A stretch of 64,000 nt of DNA, taken from NCBI GenBank assembly GCA_947579605.1, contig OX388305.1, positions 28,595,542 to 28,659,541 on the forward strand, read 5' to 3'. The notes under the pieces were generated by a model. It was not told where the DNA came from. It did no database searches and was given only the letters and a program-made list of their open reading frames with translations. Below are positions 50,001-61,438 of this stretch, piece after piece (position 1 is the stretch's first letter; every line of letters starts with the position of its first letter). Both the position numbers and the translations under genes were made by a program. Source of the DNA: Athripsodes cinereus (taxonomy: Eukaryota; Arthropoda; Insecta; Trichoptera; Leptoceridae).

Positions 50001-51069
50001 CAACACGTGCAGGAAGTAAGTATGACCTTATCGTATAATATTTGCAATTATTTTTGACATATCAGTAATAAAATCAGTAATATTTTAGAGTTGTGAAAAT
50101 TAACATAAGTATAATTTATTTTAGCTGCTGCACCTGCTCAATTCCAATATCAAATATTTTTCATGAAAAAACTTTGGATAAATACAGTGCCTGAAAAGGA
50201 TCCAAATGCAGACCAGATATTCTATTTCCCTCAAGAGCTACCCAAATTCCTCCGTGGATATCACAAATGTGGACGTAATGATGCAGTAATGTTGGCCGCC
50301 TTGATATACAGGGCAAGATATGGAGATGACAAGTCACTCTTGTTAGGAAATACTTTGCAGTTGAATACATTCCTACCAGCTGATATGATAAGATTGTTAC
50401 CTGCTAATGAATGGAAGAAACAAATAATTTCTTGCTATACTAAAAATGATAACAAATCTCCGGAGCAGGCCAAGCGAGACTTCTTGAAATATATTTATCA
50501 GTGGCCAACATTTGGAACTGCATTCTTTGAAGTTAAACAGACGACAGATTCTAATTATCCAGAGCTAGTAATTATTGGTATCAACAAAAATGGCGTGAGT
50601 GTCATACATCCGCAGACCAAAGTGAGTAAATCATTTTATTTATTAAAAGCCAATAATATACTTCAGATAAAACATATGAATATAAACAATATACAAAAGA
50701 TAAAAATATAAATAATGCACAACCTCGTTTAAAAGTGTACACTTTTACAAATTGTTATTTCGAAAAGCCCTTTGTAGTAAATTAAAATAAAATCATCCTT
50801 ATATTTACTGATATATATATTTACATATTTTTACTGATTTCTATATCTTTTTCCAGGATATTCTTGTAACATATCCATTCTCAGAGCTGTCCAATTGGTC
50901 TTCAGGCAACACCTATTTCCACATGACCCTTGGTAATTTCATGAGAGGCTCCAAACTTCTATGTGAAACATCTCTGGGATATAAAATGGACGACCTCATT
51001 TCATCCTACATTGCTTATATGAGGGAAAATATTGTTAGAAAACCGAGCACTACAATATCATTCTTGTAA
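41080..51069 (+). CDS. Class VII unconventional myosin (myosin VIIa/VIIb family)
   Basis: Eleven exons: 41,080-41,103; 41,661-41,921; 42,030-42,214; 42,671-43,878; 44,002-44,243; 44,327-45,175; 46,229-46,558; 47,381-47,592; 47,689-50,015; 50,125-50,621; 50,857-51,069. All phases agree and give 2,115 residues. It is an actin motor of sensory and epithelial protrusions. Motor: P-loop GESGAGKT (158-165), switch [11 protein letters not shown] (207-216), switch II DIFGFE (433-438). About five IQ motifs follow (about 738-835), then a short charged helix, MyTH4, FERM, an SH3 ([20 protein letters not shown] ...), a second MyTH4 and FERM. The 24-nt first exon (MGESKIIM) differs from the MVIVTRG start of VIIa/crinkled, and length fits VIIb, so Drosophila Myo28B1 is the likelier counterpart. 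Confidence 0.95.
42288..42621. mobile_element. MITE-like element in myosin intron 3 with nested LINE tail
   Basis: A perfect 26-bp terminal inverted repeat: ttatataataaaatgagtaa (42,288 onward) and its complement ending at 42,621. Inside are a second short inverted repeat (aattattgtttg / caaacaataat at 42,315 and 42,424) and, from 42,435, a minus-oriented LINE 3' tail (aaataaataaataaaacttt ... gttgctaggcaacgtcttcc). No clear target duplication was found. Confidence 0.65.
45736..45897. repeat. 162-bp near-perfect palindrome in myosin intron 6
   Basis: Two 64-bp arms (45,736-45,799 and 45,834-45,897) are inverse complements at 60 of 64 positions. The symmetry extends 9 bp further inward, leaving a loop of about 16 nt. 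Each arm itself begins aaaaataaaatctaa and ends with its complement, so the structure is a palindrome of palindromes. Transcribed as intron, it would form a hairpin of about 73 bp. Confidence 0.85.
45960..46180 (-). repeat. Dispersed repeat family A, minus copy in myosin intron 6
   Basis: It reads ctatgaggtagccagcagac, ..aagctgtcctctctgagcca, atataaaatcaagacattca, ggatgggtggcaaacctcat, ..cgaaaacttacagg, the reverse of the plus copy at 25,060-25,310. The 3' end lies just upstream of the exon 7 acceptor at 46,228. A further LINE-tail-like segment is at about 45,420-45,560 (aatatacggctaaatagcct). Confidence 0.65.
46785..47120. mobile_element. LINE remnants in myosin intron 7 (families C and B)
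   Basis: On the plus strand 46,785-46,876 translates to [20 protein letters not shown], then SALCSREER and stop, a family C 3' end. It is followed at about 46,895-47,110 by a diverged minus-oriented family B tail (tcccaagtggggtagtctac ... atgtccaaacc). A family A fragment is at about 46,690-46,740. Confidence 0.6.
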
Positions 51070-51284
51070 TGTTTAGAAATTAATATTAAATACCAATAGT
51101 CGCTGTCCAAGTTTATAGCAATATAAGTAACTCATTCACTATTATTTAGGTAAAAGGGCTTCTTTAAAATAACATAGACATTTTATGTGTATATAGATAT
51201 ATTACTATGTATTGTATTGAATTATATTATAAACCATGTGTTCTTTTGAATATGAAAAATCAAGTTAAAATACTATACTATACC

Positions 51285-51500
51285 CTCACCCCGTGTCCCA
51301 GGTGGGGTAGGCAGAAAGAATGGAACACCATGTTGATCTATCCTTACATACTTCTTTCGCTTCGTCTACATTCATCCAGTTTCTCATACATGCACGCCGA
51401 TTCCTCTTACTTAACACGCAACTGTCCTTGAGAGTTTGATCCACGTAATTCTTGGACGTCCACACTTTCTCACACCTTCTTTTTCAGATAAATACACCAA
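51285..51500 (-). mobile_element. LINE ORF2 C-terminal remnant (family B)
   Basis: The minus strand reads LVYLSEKEGVRKCGRPRITW, then in another frame EVCKDRSTWCSILSAYPTWD, TG and stop. It lies between the convergent 3' ends of the myosin and the vitellogenin-like gene. Related tails are at 11,183 (+), 56,440-56,640 (-) and 61,065-61,262 (-). Confidence 0.7.
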
Positions 51501-51830
51501 GTTAAATTCTTATTCATTCTTACATCAAGTTAAAATCTATAGTTAGTTATTGTGTATTATATTATGTGAGTTAAATCCAGCATGCCATGCATTGGCAAGT
51601 AGTGTATTTAGATGTATTTTAAGGCTCATCAGGACTGCTCGACGTAGAGGATTTTGATAATATATTAATAGAGTTTAATTTTTCAAATGTTGCCAAATTT
51701 TGCTGGTTCATGAGTTGCGATTTGTTTTAATTTATATTTTTAAAAAAATAATTCATTCAATATATATTATTTAAATGATACGTACTATTCAATGTTCAGA
51801 AGACAAGTTTTTGATAACTGTTTAGTAGTT

Positions 51831-54800
51831 TCAGCCATAGCATAGCCCAAGAGCAGATATATCTCTTTCTGAGTATATATTTATTTGTTTTTTGTTGTAT
51901 AAAATCACACTGTCTGTGATTAGTTTTGCACTAATTAGAAGTTGTTCTTCTTTTACAAGTGTTTCATATTCAATATAATCAATATTATTGGAAATAATCT
52001 CATCAATTTTTAGGGTAACTTTTTTTTCATCATTGTATTCAAGTTTATATTTATTATTTTTTTGAAACACTTCTAAAACATTATCAGCAACTTTAAATCG
52101 AACAACCTGAAAAAAGAAGTTTTATTAATTAAAAATTGTTTAAATTTACCTATATAAAATAAATTTGTGAAAATGACAAAATTTTGTCTGAAGTGAACTT
52201 TTGCATAATCTCAATCAAATCCAAAATTTCTAATCACTTTATCTTGATAGTCTTTATTTTATTGACACGTGAGTAATTTGGTAAGTATGTAAAAAATATT
52301 GTCTACATGTATATCTACTTGTAAAAAATGCCAAGATTGTATGTATTGAGAATGAATCAACACTACCGCACAATTTGTTGGATGTTTAGAAATTAAAAGT
52401 ATTTAAAAGTACTCACCATAACTCCCATAACATACTTGATAGAAATAGTTGCTTCAGGGTAGTCATCTCTGATAAATAACGTATATTCATCTGTTAAATT
52501 ATGTTGAATATGTTCATTGAATTGATTTATGTAATAGTTACGATTTATCTCACAAGCAAATTGTAATCCAACTATATCAAATATTGATCCATCTGACTCC
52601 AGAGGATAACTTCTTGGGCTAGGTCTAAATATTTTATCACTGTTAGGTATTCCTATATATGCATAAGGAGGGAAGGGACCTTCGACATAAATGTCTTGAT
52701 CATCTGTTTCTATATTGTAAGTCATTTTTATAGATATAGCACCATTCTTTAGCTGTTTCTCACTTGGCATTTTTTTTAAATAATTCCCATAATTTGTTCT
52801 CATAAAATCATTCATCATTTCTGAATACATCTTCACCGAATCATTTATGTTGCTATATTTTATCTCTATATTTTCATGAAGGAATGATGTCCTGGCAAGA
52901 AGGCAGGGATATTTATTCAAATTGCCACAACCCGCACATTCTGGATATTTAATACTGTGCATGTTCAATTGTTCCTGAGATTTTGTGCTTATTTTTGATA
53001 TTTTCATTCTCATCATTTCATAACTATTATGATTTGTGATACTTACATTATATAATACTTTGTTATTTCCAAATTCTTGTTCTCTTATAAATATCTCATA
53101 ATCCAATTGTTGGTGTCTGGTACTGAGAATAGTATAGTTATTATCAGAATATCCATTTATTTTAAGTAGGTATTCGATGCTCCAACCTTTGACAATATTT
53201 TCTTTATTTTCTAAATTATATTTAAAATTCATAGCTGCGGTTCCCATTATAACATCATCATCCGTCATCTCAGCATCTATTAATTTGTATCCCATTTCTA
53301 TGGTAATGCCAGTCACTTCCTCGAGGTTTCTTTTTCCTTGTATTCCAAATCCGCACATGCCAGGGTCTGCAGAGAGAGCAGTTTGTGCCCACAAATGTCT
53401 TGCTTCTAAGAAATACCTTAAAAGTTCTTTCTTCCCGTAATTTTTGTTAAATGTACTGGTAATATAATTTCTCATATTGATTAGCTTAGAGGGAGATAAA
53501 TTACGTTCACAATCAAATATTGTAACATTGAAAATCATCCCCATTTCTTCTATCTCCAAGTTTAGGAGTTCAATCTGAAAATAATAAAATAATTATAATA
53601 TTTCAATAATAATTAGTACAGCTAAATGTGTATTCATTAATGTCTTATGGTAATTTACCCTTTTCTGGTGTTCCCTATCTTTAGTGACAGGCATGTAATA
53701 TTCATATGTATGTGTTTCCGCATCATATATGTAAATTTGAGATTGTACAAATGATTGGAATCCTATGTCACCCTTTCCAAAGAAATCATCATTTTGTAAA
53801 TCTATTTTGATTTTTATACTTTGATTGCCTAATTCAACTTGTAGATTTACTGCTAGGCGTGAATCTGTCTGCATGTACCTTCTACTGCCATACCATTTCA
53901 TCAATGGATTTAAAATTTTAATGCCATATGTTTGAGTATTCCAAGTGTGAGATTCTAATTTGATTTTAAGTAAATCATCTGTATGAAAGCTTAGTTTTAC
54001 TTTTTGTATTGCTGGAAGACTGAGGTATGCAACCACAGGAGTCCCAATATCAGTTGGTACAGCAGCAATTATCTCAGCTGCATTGTTTACTGAATATAAT
54101 ATTTCATCTTTCTGTTTCTTCAAAATATCCATTAAGTCTCCTATAAATATTCTTAGTTCATTATATACTTTGCATTCTGTTATTTTGTTTAATTTTAAAA
54201 CCATTATTTCCACATGGAATCCACTAGCTTGCTCGGGATCAACTTTTTCCAAATCATGGATTATGTTTTTTAAGTTCATTAGATTATTAATGTCTACCGT
54301 TTTCAGTGTAGATTTTATTGTTTCCTTTATGTGTTCATTAACTCTCAATTTTATGTAGAAGGAATATTGATCAGCCATCATGTTGGACAAATGCGAAGTG
54401 AACTGAATGTAAACTGTTACTGTTTTGTGGTTGAAAAAACTACCTGCTACTGATATCTTAGTAATAGCACCCATGTTATATGTTTTATCATAATAGTCAT
54501 AAATATCAGAAAAACTTTCATACGAACTGTGTGCAGTTCTTTTTATGTACTGAAGAATACTCCTAGCTCTCTCTCTAGATGTCTTGTAACAAGGAGTCAC
54601 AGACCTTGCCAGGCTGCTTAAAGTGCTATAAAATATGTTATAAATATGTTCATTTTTTTCAGATTCCATTAAGTTTTTCAATTTTAATAAATTATTCATT
54701 GAAGTCTCTGTTAGAAGAATTTTCAAAGCACTAATACGAAGTTGTAATGGTTCTTCTATGTTACATAGTATTGGCCAATATATTTGTTGGATCTTTTTAG

Positions 54801-56358
54801 GGTTCTTCATATATTGAGGTAGAGTGGCCCACATAGCGATATTCCTGAGATCAGGTGACACTGTTTTGTTCTCAGATATATTTGTAATCACAGGTTCCAG
54901 TATTTCTATAATTTTGTTTGTTTCACTATTCTGCAGTGCACTAATATAAATCAATTTGCACTCATAGTTTTGACAGTTAATGTATTCATCGATTATTTTT
55001 TGTATATATGGAGCCGCATCTAGTGGTTCTGATTTTGATAAGACTGTAGAAAATGCTAATAATGCTGATATTTGCACATGTTTATTCATAGACTTTCCCC
55101 ACAACAGTATGTCAGATAATTGTTCAAGTAATTCTTTACTAGGAAACATGATATAAAATGGCATTTCTTTGTAATAAGTTTTTGCTAACAAATCATTTAT
55201 TCTTTGTTGTTTGATAGCATCGTGAATAAACACTGTTGATGAATGAGTACCGATAAAAGGAATAATGCTAAGAAATAAGTTGTAAGATTCTGTAAAATGT
55301 GGTGAAGTAGTAGTGTTCATGTGCTTCATTAATAAATCAAAACATTCAATATTTATTGCACGAAGAGAATTGATTAGACTATAATATAAATTTGTTTGCT
55401 TCCAATCAGGTTCCTGCAGAGTGATGTGACCATTTCTCATGTACTCAACCATTTGCATTAATAAGTTTTGAAGATGATCAAGATTACAGTATGGTAAATT
55501 GTAAAATTTTGACAAATCAGCAATATTTTGATCATCTATATTAACTTTTGTGTTTATTTTATCTTTATTTATTTTTTCTTCAAATTCAGTATCGTTGTTA
55601 GATAATTTCTGAATAATCTGATTTACTTGAACACTGTGAGTGCCTCCTTTGCCAATAATGGGATAAAATATGACATTCCAATAGCTTTCAATTTTGTTTA
55701 GTCTAACATTTTCATCATCTAAATAGTATACTCTGTATTTATCTGTCGTAACAATATCATTCAAAGGTAATTCGCAGAATCCGCGAGATATAAGAGTGGA
55801 GTGTACTGTCCACTTATCTTCGCAATTTTCAAATGTTTTAGTTACTTTTAAATTGCCTTCTTCTTGACTTTCAACCTGATGCATGACGTTGCATTCTCCT
55901 GTTAGAGTTGGTTCCCGTGAAGTGAAACTATGTGTATCATATTTGTTGCTATAAATATTTTTGTAATTCAATTGAAATAATAATATTATGCCCTTTTTAA
56001 AATTAATGGACCATGTTGAATCTATTTTTTCCACATTTATATAATCTATAGTACCATCTTCAAAGTAGTGAATTTCAACAGGAAGTTTTAGATTTTCTGC
56101 TTCATACGTTATATTTTCAATCATATTTGTAACATGGTTATTTGGCATTTCAAACATTTGTATAAAATCAATATTGTGAAGTGAAAATAGAGACGTATTT
56201 TTATCTTCTTGTTGCCATATGTGTATCTTAGCGTTAATCATATATTCTAATGTGAAAGGAGCTGGATTTACAACTGTATTTGTAACAATTGCTTGATAAC
56301 TGAACACTGCATCCTCTTCATGTTGAAAGAAAACAGCTTCACTTGCAGCCAGTACCAT
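51831..56358 (-). CDS. Vitellogenin-like large lipid-transfer protein (5' exon not found)
   Basis: Three exons, from ATG 56,358 (or an acceptor just upstream) to 53,659, 53,574-52,417 and 52,106-51,831, encode about 1,377 residues. The first 900 residues carry the vitellogenin N-terminal lipid-transport fold (EDAVFSYQAIVTNTVV, ..GKGGTHSVQVNQ, helical repeats such as LRISALKILL), then beta-rich lipid-binding sheets. The last 91 residues (YKLEYNDEKKVTLKIDE ... RDISALGLCYG, stop) resemble the second half of a von Willebrand D domain ending at its GLCG-type motif. No polyserine tract was seen. MTP is less likely, being about 890 residues without vWD. The Drosophila relative could be crossveinless d. 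The signal peptide is incomplete at this ATG (MVLAASEA), so a further 5' exon is expected. Confidence 0.8.
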
Positions 56359-56439
56359 CAACTGCAAAACTACCAATATTCACATATATATATATATATA
56401 AAATTTCTTAAACCTGAAATGAAGTTACTATTGCTATAC

Positions 56440-56850
56440 TATACTATACCTCTAAGCCGTATTTCAAGTGAGGTAAGCAAAGAGAATAGAACTTCATGTA
56501 GATACATCCTTACATACTTCTTTTACATTCATTTCTCATGTACATACGTTAATCTCTCTTACTAAACACATGCCTGTTCTCGAGAATTTGATCCACTTGA
56601 TCAAGCCATGTGGTTTTCGGATGCCCACAGAAGAAGATAAATCTGTTTCATTTGGAGAAATTGCTTGATAGCTGTAATAAATTACTTATAGGTGATTTTA
56701 TTGTTTTAGAGAGAAATGTGATTGCTCTACGACCTACGTTCATTTTCATCATGATCATTGCCCTCAACTCTCCTCTCGGGAACACAGGGCAGAAACCAGC
56801 CTCCTCCATTCAGAGCGTCTATGCCAATTGCGAGGAGCATAAAGGGAATC
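56440..56850 (-). mobile_element. LINE 3'-end remnants (families B and C)
   Basis: At about 56,440-56,640 the minus strand reads CGHPKTTWLDQVDQILEN (family B C-terminal region). At 56,745-56,850 it reads [24 protein letters not shown] and stop (family C). Both lie just upstream of the vitellogenin-like gene on its own strand and may hide its first exon's surroundings. Confidence 0.6.
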
Positions 56851-57195
56851 AGAAGAAAAAATAGGGGCAAAACTGCTATCACTATCATTCTTAAGAAAGG
56901 GAGAATAATTAATGTAAATGTAAAGAGACTTACAAAATGTCGTTTTGACATGCATGCTGTAATATGTCAATCTCTCAATGCTGTCCCCTAGTGACTAAGT
57001 GTACATTACATTTTGGTAATGAATTATCATTCCCATATCATACTCTTTATATCCATGGCTTCCCAAAGTGCATACAAAAATCTACCTGTAATTTGATTAG
57101 CTACACATTTTATGGTATACTGACACTACTTACCTTTTATATTCCTATACAAACTTCTTGGAAGAGGAGCGACATCCTTGCACGGTAGTTGCAAA

Positions 57196-58595
57196 CAGAG
57201 ATGTGACATATTTGAAATAAAAGTATTTAAAATACAAATACAAAAAACATATTTTTATTGTGTGTAAAAAGTATTTTGTATACTTACCTTTTAATTTGTT
57301 TGAAACAAATTCCACAAATAATTGAGATATAAAAGTTTTTTCTTGTCAATATGGCTAATTACAAATACGTTTCCATGAGAACTCCATATTTCTTCCAACT
57401 TCGGGTAAGTTGGAAGAAATTGCGCCTCTGCGATAAACTCGCCCTCTGTATATTGATTGAATGAATGTATTTTTATGTAAATTTGCTTTTAATCAATATA
57501 CAGTAAAGAATAAATAAATAAATAAAATATTTGAGATGTACATAATAATAATAATGATTGAACAATTTACATAGGTATGGTGTTGTGACCATTTCAAGGG
57601 CGCTGTGACTTCTCCTGAACTATAGTTTTTTCAACTTTGTCCCAAATGTGGTGGTAGACTGATTCTTTCTCAGGTCTGCGGACAATCTGTTCCAAGCAGT
57701 TGGTGTTGTGACTCTGACGCTCCTCTCTGCAAATTTGGAAGTATTTGCCCAATTGAGTTCTACGAGTTTGTTCACAGTAGTAGAAGCTGAGTGCAAACAT
57801 CACCTCAGATTTTTATCAATGGAACAGAGCTCAGTGAGACATGTGGGTGGTGTGCTGCCTTGCAGACAGAGAGACACAGTTCAAACACCACTCTCTCTGG
57901 GACTCCCACCTAGCGTAAACCTCTTAGTAGAGAAGTGATGTGCTTATTCTGTCTGTAAATAGTCTGGTGGCAGTATTAAAAACCATCTAAAGATGATTGA
58001 GAATGGCTGAGGTAGTCCTGTGTCTATGATGTATGCATGTGCATACAATTTCAGATTTGGAGTGCCCACCCTGAGTTATTCTCCTGCCCAAGTATACAAA
58101 TTCTCTTACTTGCTTGATACTCACTCCATTTATGGAAATGTTTGCAGTCGCCTCATCTCTTCCAACAACCAAACATTTTATTTTGTCTTTATTTATTTTC
58201 ATGTTCATTTTTGACAGTAATATATTTTTCATTCTTCTTAATGCTTCATTCAGCATATCCTCATTGTCTGCAAGCAATGCTATATTGTCAGCATATCAAA
58301 TCACGTCTACCTTTTCTCAATTTACTTATACTTCTGTCCAGTTCTTCATTTTTTCTATCAATTCATCAATGGCTCACTGTATGTAATAATCAAAGTGTGC
58401 TGGAAACATTGAATATCCCTGTCTTACACCTTATTAGACTATTTGTAAAAAGTATTTTGGAAATATATATTTTGTATTTAATAAGTACCATTTTGAAAAG
58501 TATTTAAGTAGTATTTTGTATTTGAAATACCAAAATTCAAAAGTATTTGTATTTTGTATTTAAATACTTTTTTGAAAGTATTTTGCACATCACTG
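57196..58595 (-). mobile_element. 1.4-kb hAT-like element carrying a LINE fragment (copy 2)
   Basis: The ends are CAGAGATGTG and CACATCACTG, flanked by gttgcaaa (57,188-57,195) and tttgcaaa (58,596-58,603), an 8-bp target duplication with one difference. Internal minus-strand sequence includes FVYLGRRITQGGHSKSEIVC and LADNEDMLNEALRRMKNILL (LINE RT and downstream), plus a C-terminal WNRLSADLR-like block at about 57,600-57,750. It has only one copy of the unit that forms the minisatellite in copy 1. A small insertion with an aataaataaataaa tail lies at about 57,440-57,530. Confidence 0.83.
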
Positions 58596-58603
58596 TTTGC
58601 AAA

Positions 58604-59467
58604 TCTTCCCTTGCTTGTGTTGAGCAAAAAGTAATTTTATTTATTTTAAACAAATTTTTGGGAACCATGTCTTTTTATGATCTGAAAGAGATTATTAATT
58701 GACATATGACCTCTTTCTTTTAACTGTGATATGAAAAATGAATACTGATCTATTTTAATAAATCATATTTTTCTTTTTAAAAGTGATTCATTAAAAAAAA
58801 ATACCTATTAAAACTTCGATGTTATTGATTGAAGGTACTTGCTGGAAGTCCATTTCAAGATAAATTGAAAAAACGCAGTATGTAGGTAACTTTCAAATGA
58901 CATTATTAACTTTGCTTACTAGTAGGTATTCGAAAACTCTCGACTGCATCACCAGGCGAATAGATTTTTTCAATTTATCTTGAAAACCTCTATTAATAAA
59001 ATAAATATAAGACGGAACGTCTAATACTGCAGAGTGTCATCTGCAACAGTAGGGGTAGCCAGCGAACAGTATATATAATCAATTTTTAATTTTTTTTAAA
59101 AGATATATCTGGGTTTTGTTGTAAACCCAAATACAACCTAATACACCTCTCAAAGTAAGCTATAAGCTTGTGTCGTGAAAGGGGATTTTGCCAGCACCTG
59201 GGATCAAACTATGTACCCCTTGTTCACGAGGCCGAGACTCTATACCTGCACCCTCTTGTTATCATAAAATATAGACATCCAGAATGTCCAGATCCTTTTT
59301 TTTCCACTTATGGCATAGCATCCTACAAGGATGATTTGTGCCAAAAAAAGTCTCCCAAATGATCTAGTTGGCCAAAAAGAGCGCAGTTCTTCCGTCTGCC
59401 TGGACATCCCTTATTTTTCACAATACTCCGTTCCTATGCAACAACACAGTGTGACCAGATTTTATTT
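58604..59467. other. Intergenic, no gene seen
   Basis: AT-rich with unassigned repeats. The segment ttatggcatagcatcctaca at about 59,306 matches the interior of the hAT MITE at 34,503-34,962. The segment gacatccagaatgtccag near 59,272 pairs weakly with ctggacatccctta near 59,400. Confidence 0.4.
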
Positions 59468-59475
59468 TACTAAAC

Positions 59476-60169
59476 TAGTATTGTTCAGAATCTGAGTATT
59501 CGTTCTTATGTATTCGTTCTTCAACTTAACTCGAAGAACTAAATCCTCAATGGCAAATCTGTTCGGTCTTTTTCGTTCTTTTGGGAAAAATTACATTAAA
59601 GTACTATATTTTCAAAGAAACTAAGGTTTAACATAACGTGACAAATAAACACGAACGAGATTTAAATCTTCGTGTGTGTTTTTTTTTGGAAAAAAAACCT
59701 TAAGATACTCTATTTTCAAAGATACTAAGGTTTCATATTGCGTGTCAAACGTTGAGAACGAGATTCTTGGATTTAAATCTACGTGTTATTATTTTGGAAA
59801 AAACGCCATTGGAGTATTCTATTTTCAAAGGAATTAAGGTTTTATATCGCGTGTCAAATGTAACAAACATGATTCAAAGATTTAAATCTTTGTGAAGTTG
59901 TTTTGGTAAAAATACCATTAGAATACTCTATTTTCAAAGAGACTAAGGTTTAAAATCACGTGACATATATCACAAACGAGATTTAAGGATTTAAATCTTC
60001 GTGTCGTCTTTTGGGAAAAAGGCCTTTAAAATACTTTATTTTCAAAGAGACTAAGGTGAAAATCGCGTGACAAATTCCACGAACGAGAACGAATGTTAAG
60101 AACGAATTGTTTTGAAGAACGATGTCTCAAGTACCGATTCCTGAGAAAGAACTGGATTTACCAATACTA
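59476..60169 (-). mobile_element. 694-bp hAT-like MITE (copy 2, inverted)
   Basis: A nearly identical, inverted copy of 35,090-35,784, with ends TAGTATTG/CAATACTA and a perfect 8-bp target duplication TACTAAAC (59,468-59,475 and 60,170-60,177). It carries the same series of internal units of about 108 bp. Its target site lies in an older repeat (..attttactaaac|taccaaatgggg..) that continues to about 60,500. Confidence 0.9.
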
Positions 60170-60504
60170 TACTAAACTACCAAATGGGGAAGTCAAAAAC
60201 TACTAAATTCTTAAAATGGTTTAGGAATTTGAAGTATGCAAAATGGTATAGGAATTTGAAATAATTCAAAAACTCCTGGTTTTCTTTCTCGCACTCGCAG
60301 TACCTTTTTCTTCAATGTACCCGGTATTTGTACCGACAATTGTTTTCGAATCATTAAGTATCAGGTACTTTTCTCAATTTCCCGATACTTTATCTACCGA
60401 TTACCGACTAAATACTAAAAACTACTAAAGATTGTTGCCAATGCCTCAAAAACTACCAAAAAAGTAGGAAACTACCAAATCATCACGCTGTACTGAGTAG
60501 CAAC
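60170..60504. repeat. Older repeat hosting the MITE; related to Rpn8-intron scraps
   Basis: It contains aaaatggtataggaatttga, inverse to a string at 33,640-33,670, and short inverted motifs around gtaccgg/ccggtac that pair with 60,600-60,660. The boundaries cannot be set. Confidence 0.4.
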
Positions 60505-60814
60505 TAGTGATGTATCGAATATTCGTATTCGCGAATATTCGCAAAAAAATATGCGAATGTTTTGCGAATATTATTTTGGTAAAAAACTATCGGTAATTCG
60601 GTAAAAGTACCGGATACTTACCCGGTACATTGTAGAAAAAGGTACTGCAAGAAAATATTCTTTCAGAAAACAGAGGAGTTTACATATATTTCAAATTCCT
60701 ATACCATTTTGAAAATTCGGCGACGGGGGGGGGGGGGGGATTTTAATGTTTGAGCAATTGTAGAAATTAAGCAAGTCAACAACGACAAATGTAGAAATTT
60801 AAGCAAATCAACAA

Positions 60815-61036
60815 CGAGCTAACTGGATTGGCCACAACATCAGGCACCCAGGACTGCTCGTCGCCATCGCGGAGGGTAGAACCGAGGGCACAAATGGCAG
60901 AGGCCGACCAAGAGATGCGTATGTGGATCAACTGAAGAGAGACATGAACTGTGGCTCATACGTAGAGCTGAAAAGACAGGCTGAGAATAGGGAGGAATGG
61001 AGACGAAAATCCAAACTCGTTGCAGACCAATCCTGA
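60815..61036 (+). mobile_element. LINE ORF2 C-terminal remnant (family E) inside the hAT element
   Basis: One uninterrupted plus-strand frame reads ANWIGHNIRHPGLLVAIAEG, then GTNGRGRPRDAYVDQLKRD, then ENREEWRRKSKLVADQS and stop at 61,034-61,036. G-R-G-R-P-R and the W-x-x-x terminal block are typical of LINE ORF2 ends. The frame is intact over about 74 codons. Confidence 0.75.
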
Positions 61037-61064
61037 TCGATTGTAACTCATTATATATAGCTTA

Positions 61065-61262
61065 AGCCACCTTGTTCTAGGACGTCTACGCTTCCTTACA
61101 CCCCTTCTTTCAGATAGATACATCCTCTTCCTCTCATCGTGCATTCGCTCAACATGTCGAAACCATCATAACTTATTTTCACGCATTCTTTCCACAATAC
61201 CCCTCTCGCATCCACTTATTCTCCTGATATCCTCATTCTTCACTCTACACAGTTTCACTTAA
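61065..61262 (-). mobile_element. LINE ORF2 C-terminal remnant (family B) inside the hAT element
   Basis: The minus strand reads EDIRRISGCERGIVERMREN, (stop) WFRHVERMHDERKRMYLSER, RGVRKRRRPRTRW. The family is the same as at 51,285-51,500. It lies tail-to-tail with the family E fragment 30 bp away. Confidence 0.75.
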
Positions 61263-61438
61263 ATGTAAACTTACACAAAATCTGTTCCTGATATAATTGA
61301 ATGTAATTTTTGAACTTTAGATTGTAACTCATTATATATAAGCAAGTCAATATTCGCATTCGCAAATGTCGGCAACAAATATTCGTATTCGCTTTCGAAT
61401 ATCCAAAATCACACATTCGTTACATCACTAGTAGCAAC

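Larger units (their letters stand above)
60505..61430. mobile_element. 926-bp hAT-like element with nested LINE tails
   Basis: The ends are TAGTGATGTA and TACATCACTA, followed inward by gaatattcg-type repeats on both sides. The element is flanked by a perfect 8-bp direct repeat GTAGCAAC (60,497-60,504 and 61,431-61,438). It contains a 15-base G run (60,725-60,739), a plus-strand LINE C-terminal piece and a minus-strand LINE C-terminal piece. It encodes no transposase. Confidence 0.88.

Noticed and set aside
51831..56358. Microsomal triglyceride transfer protein
   Set aside because: The joined product is about 1,377 residues with a vWD-like C-terminus, too long for MTP.
57120..57175. Possible 5' exon of the vitellogenin-like gene (minus strand ATGTCGCTCCTC... 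with a good GTAAGT donor)
   Set aside because: The frame from that ATG hits a stop before the donor; it could at most be untranslated.
33598..60290. A single large inverted segmental duplication flanking the myosin locus
   Set aside because: Each element has its own matching 8-bp target duplication and the unique flanks do not match, so they are independent insertions.
60725..60739. 15-base G run as a regulatory G-quadruplex
   Set aside because: It lies inside a transposon and is most simply a homopolymer expansion; no gene is adjacent.
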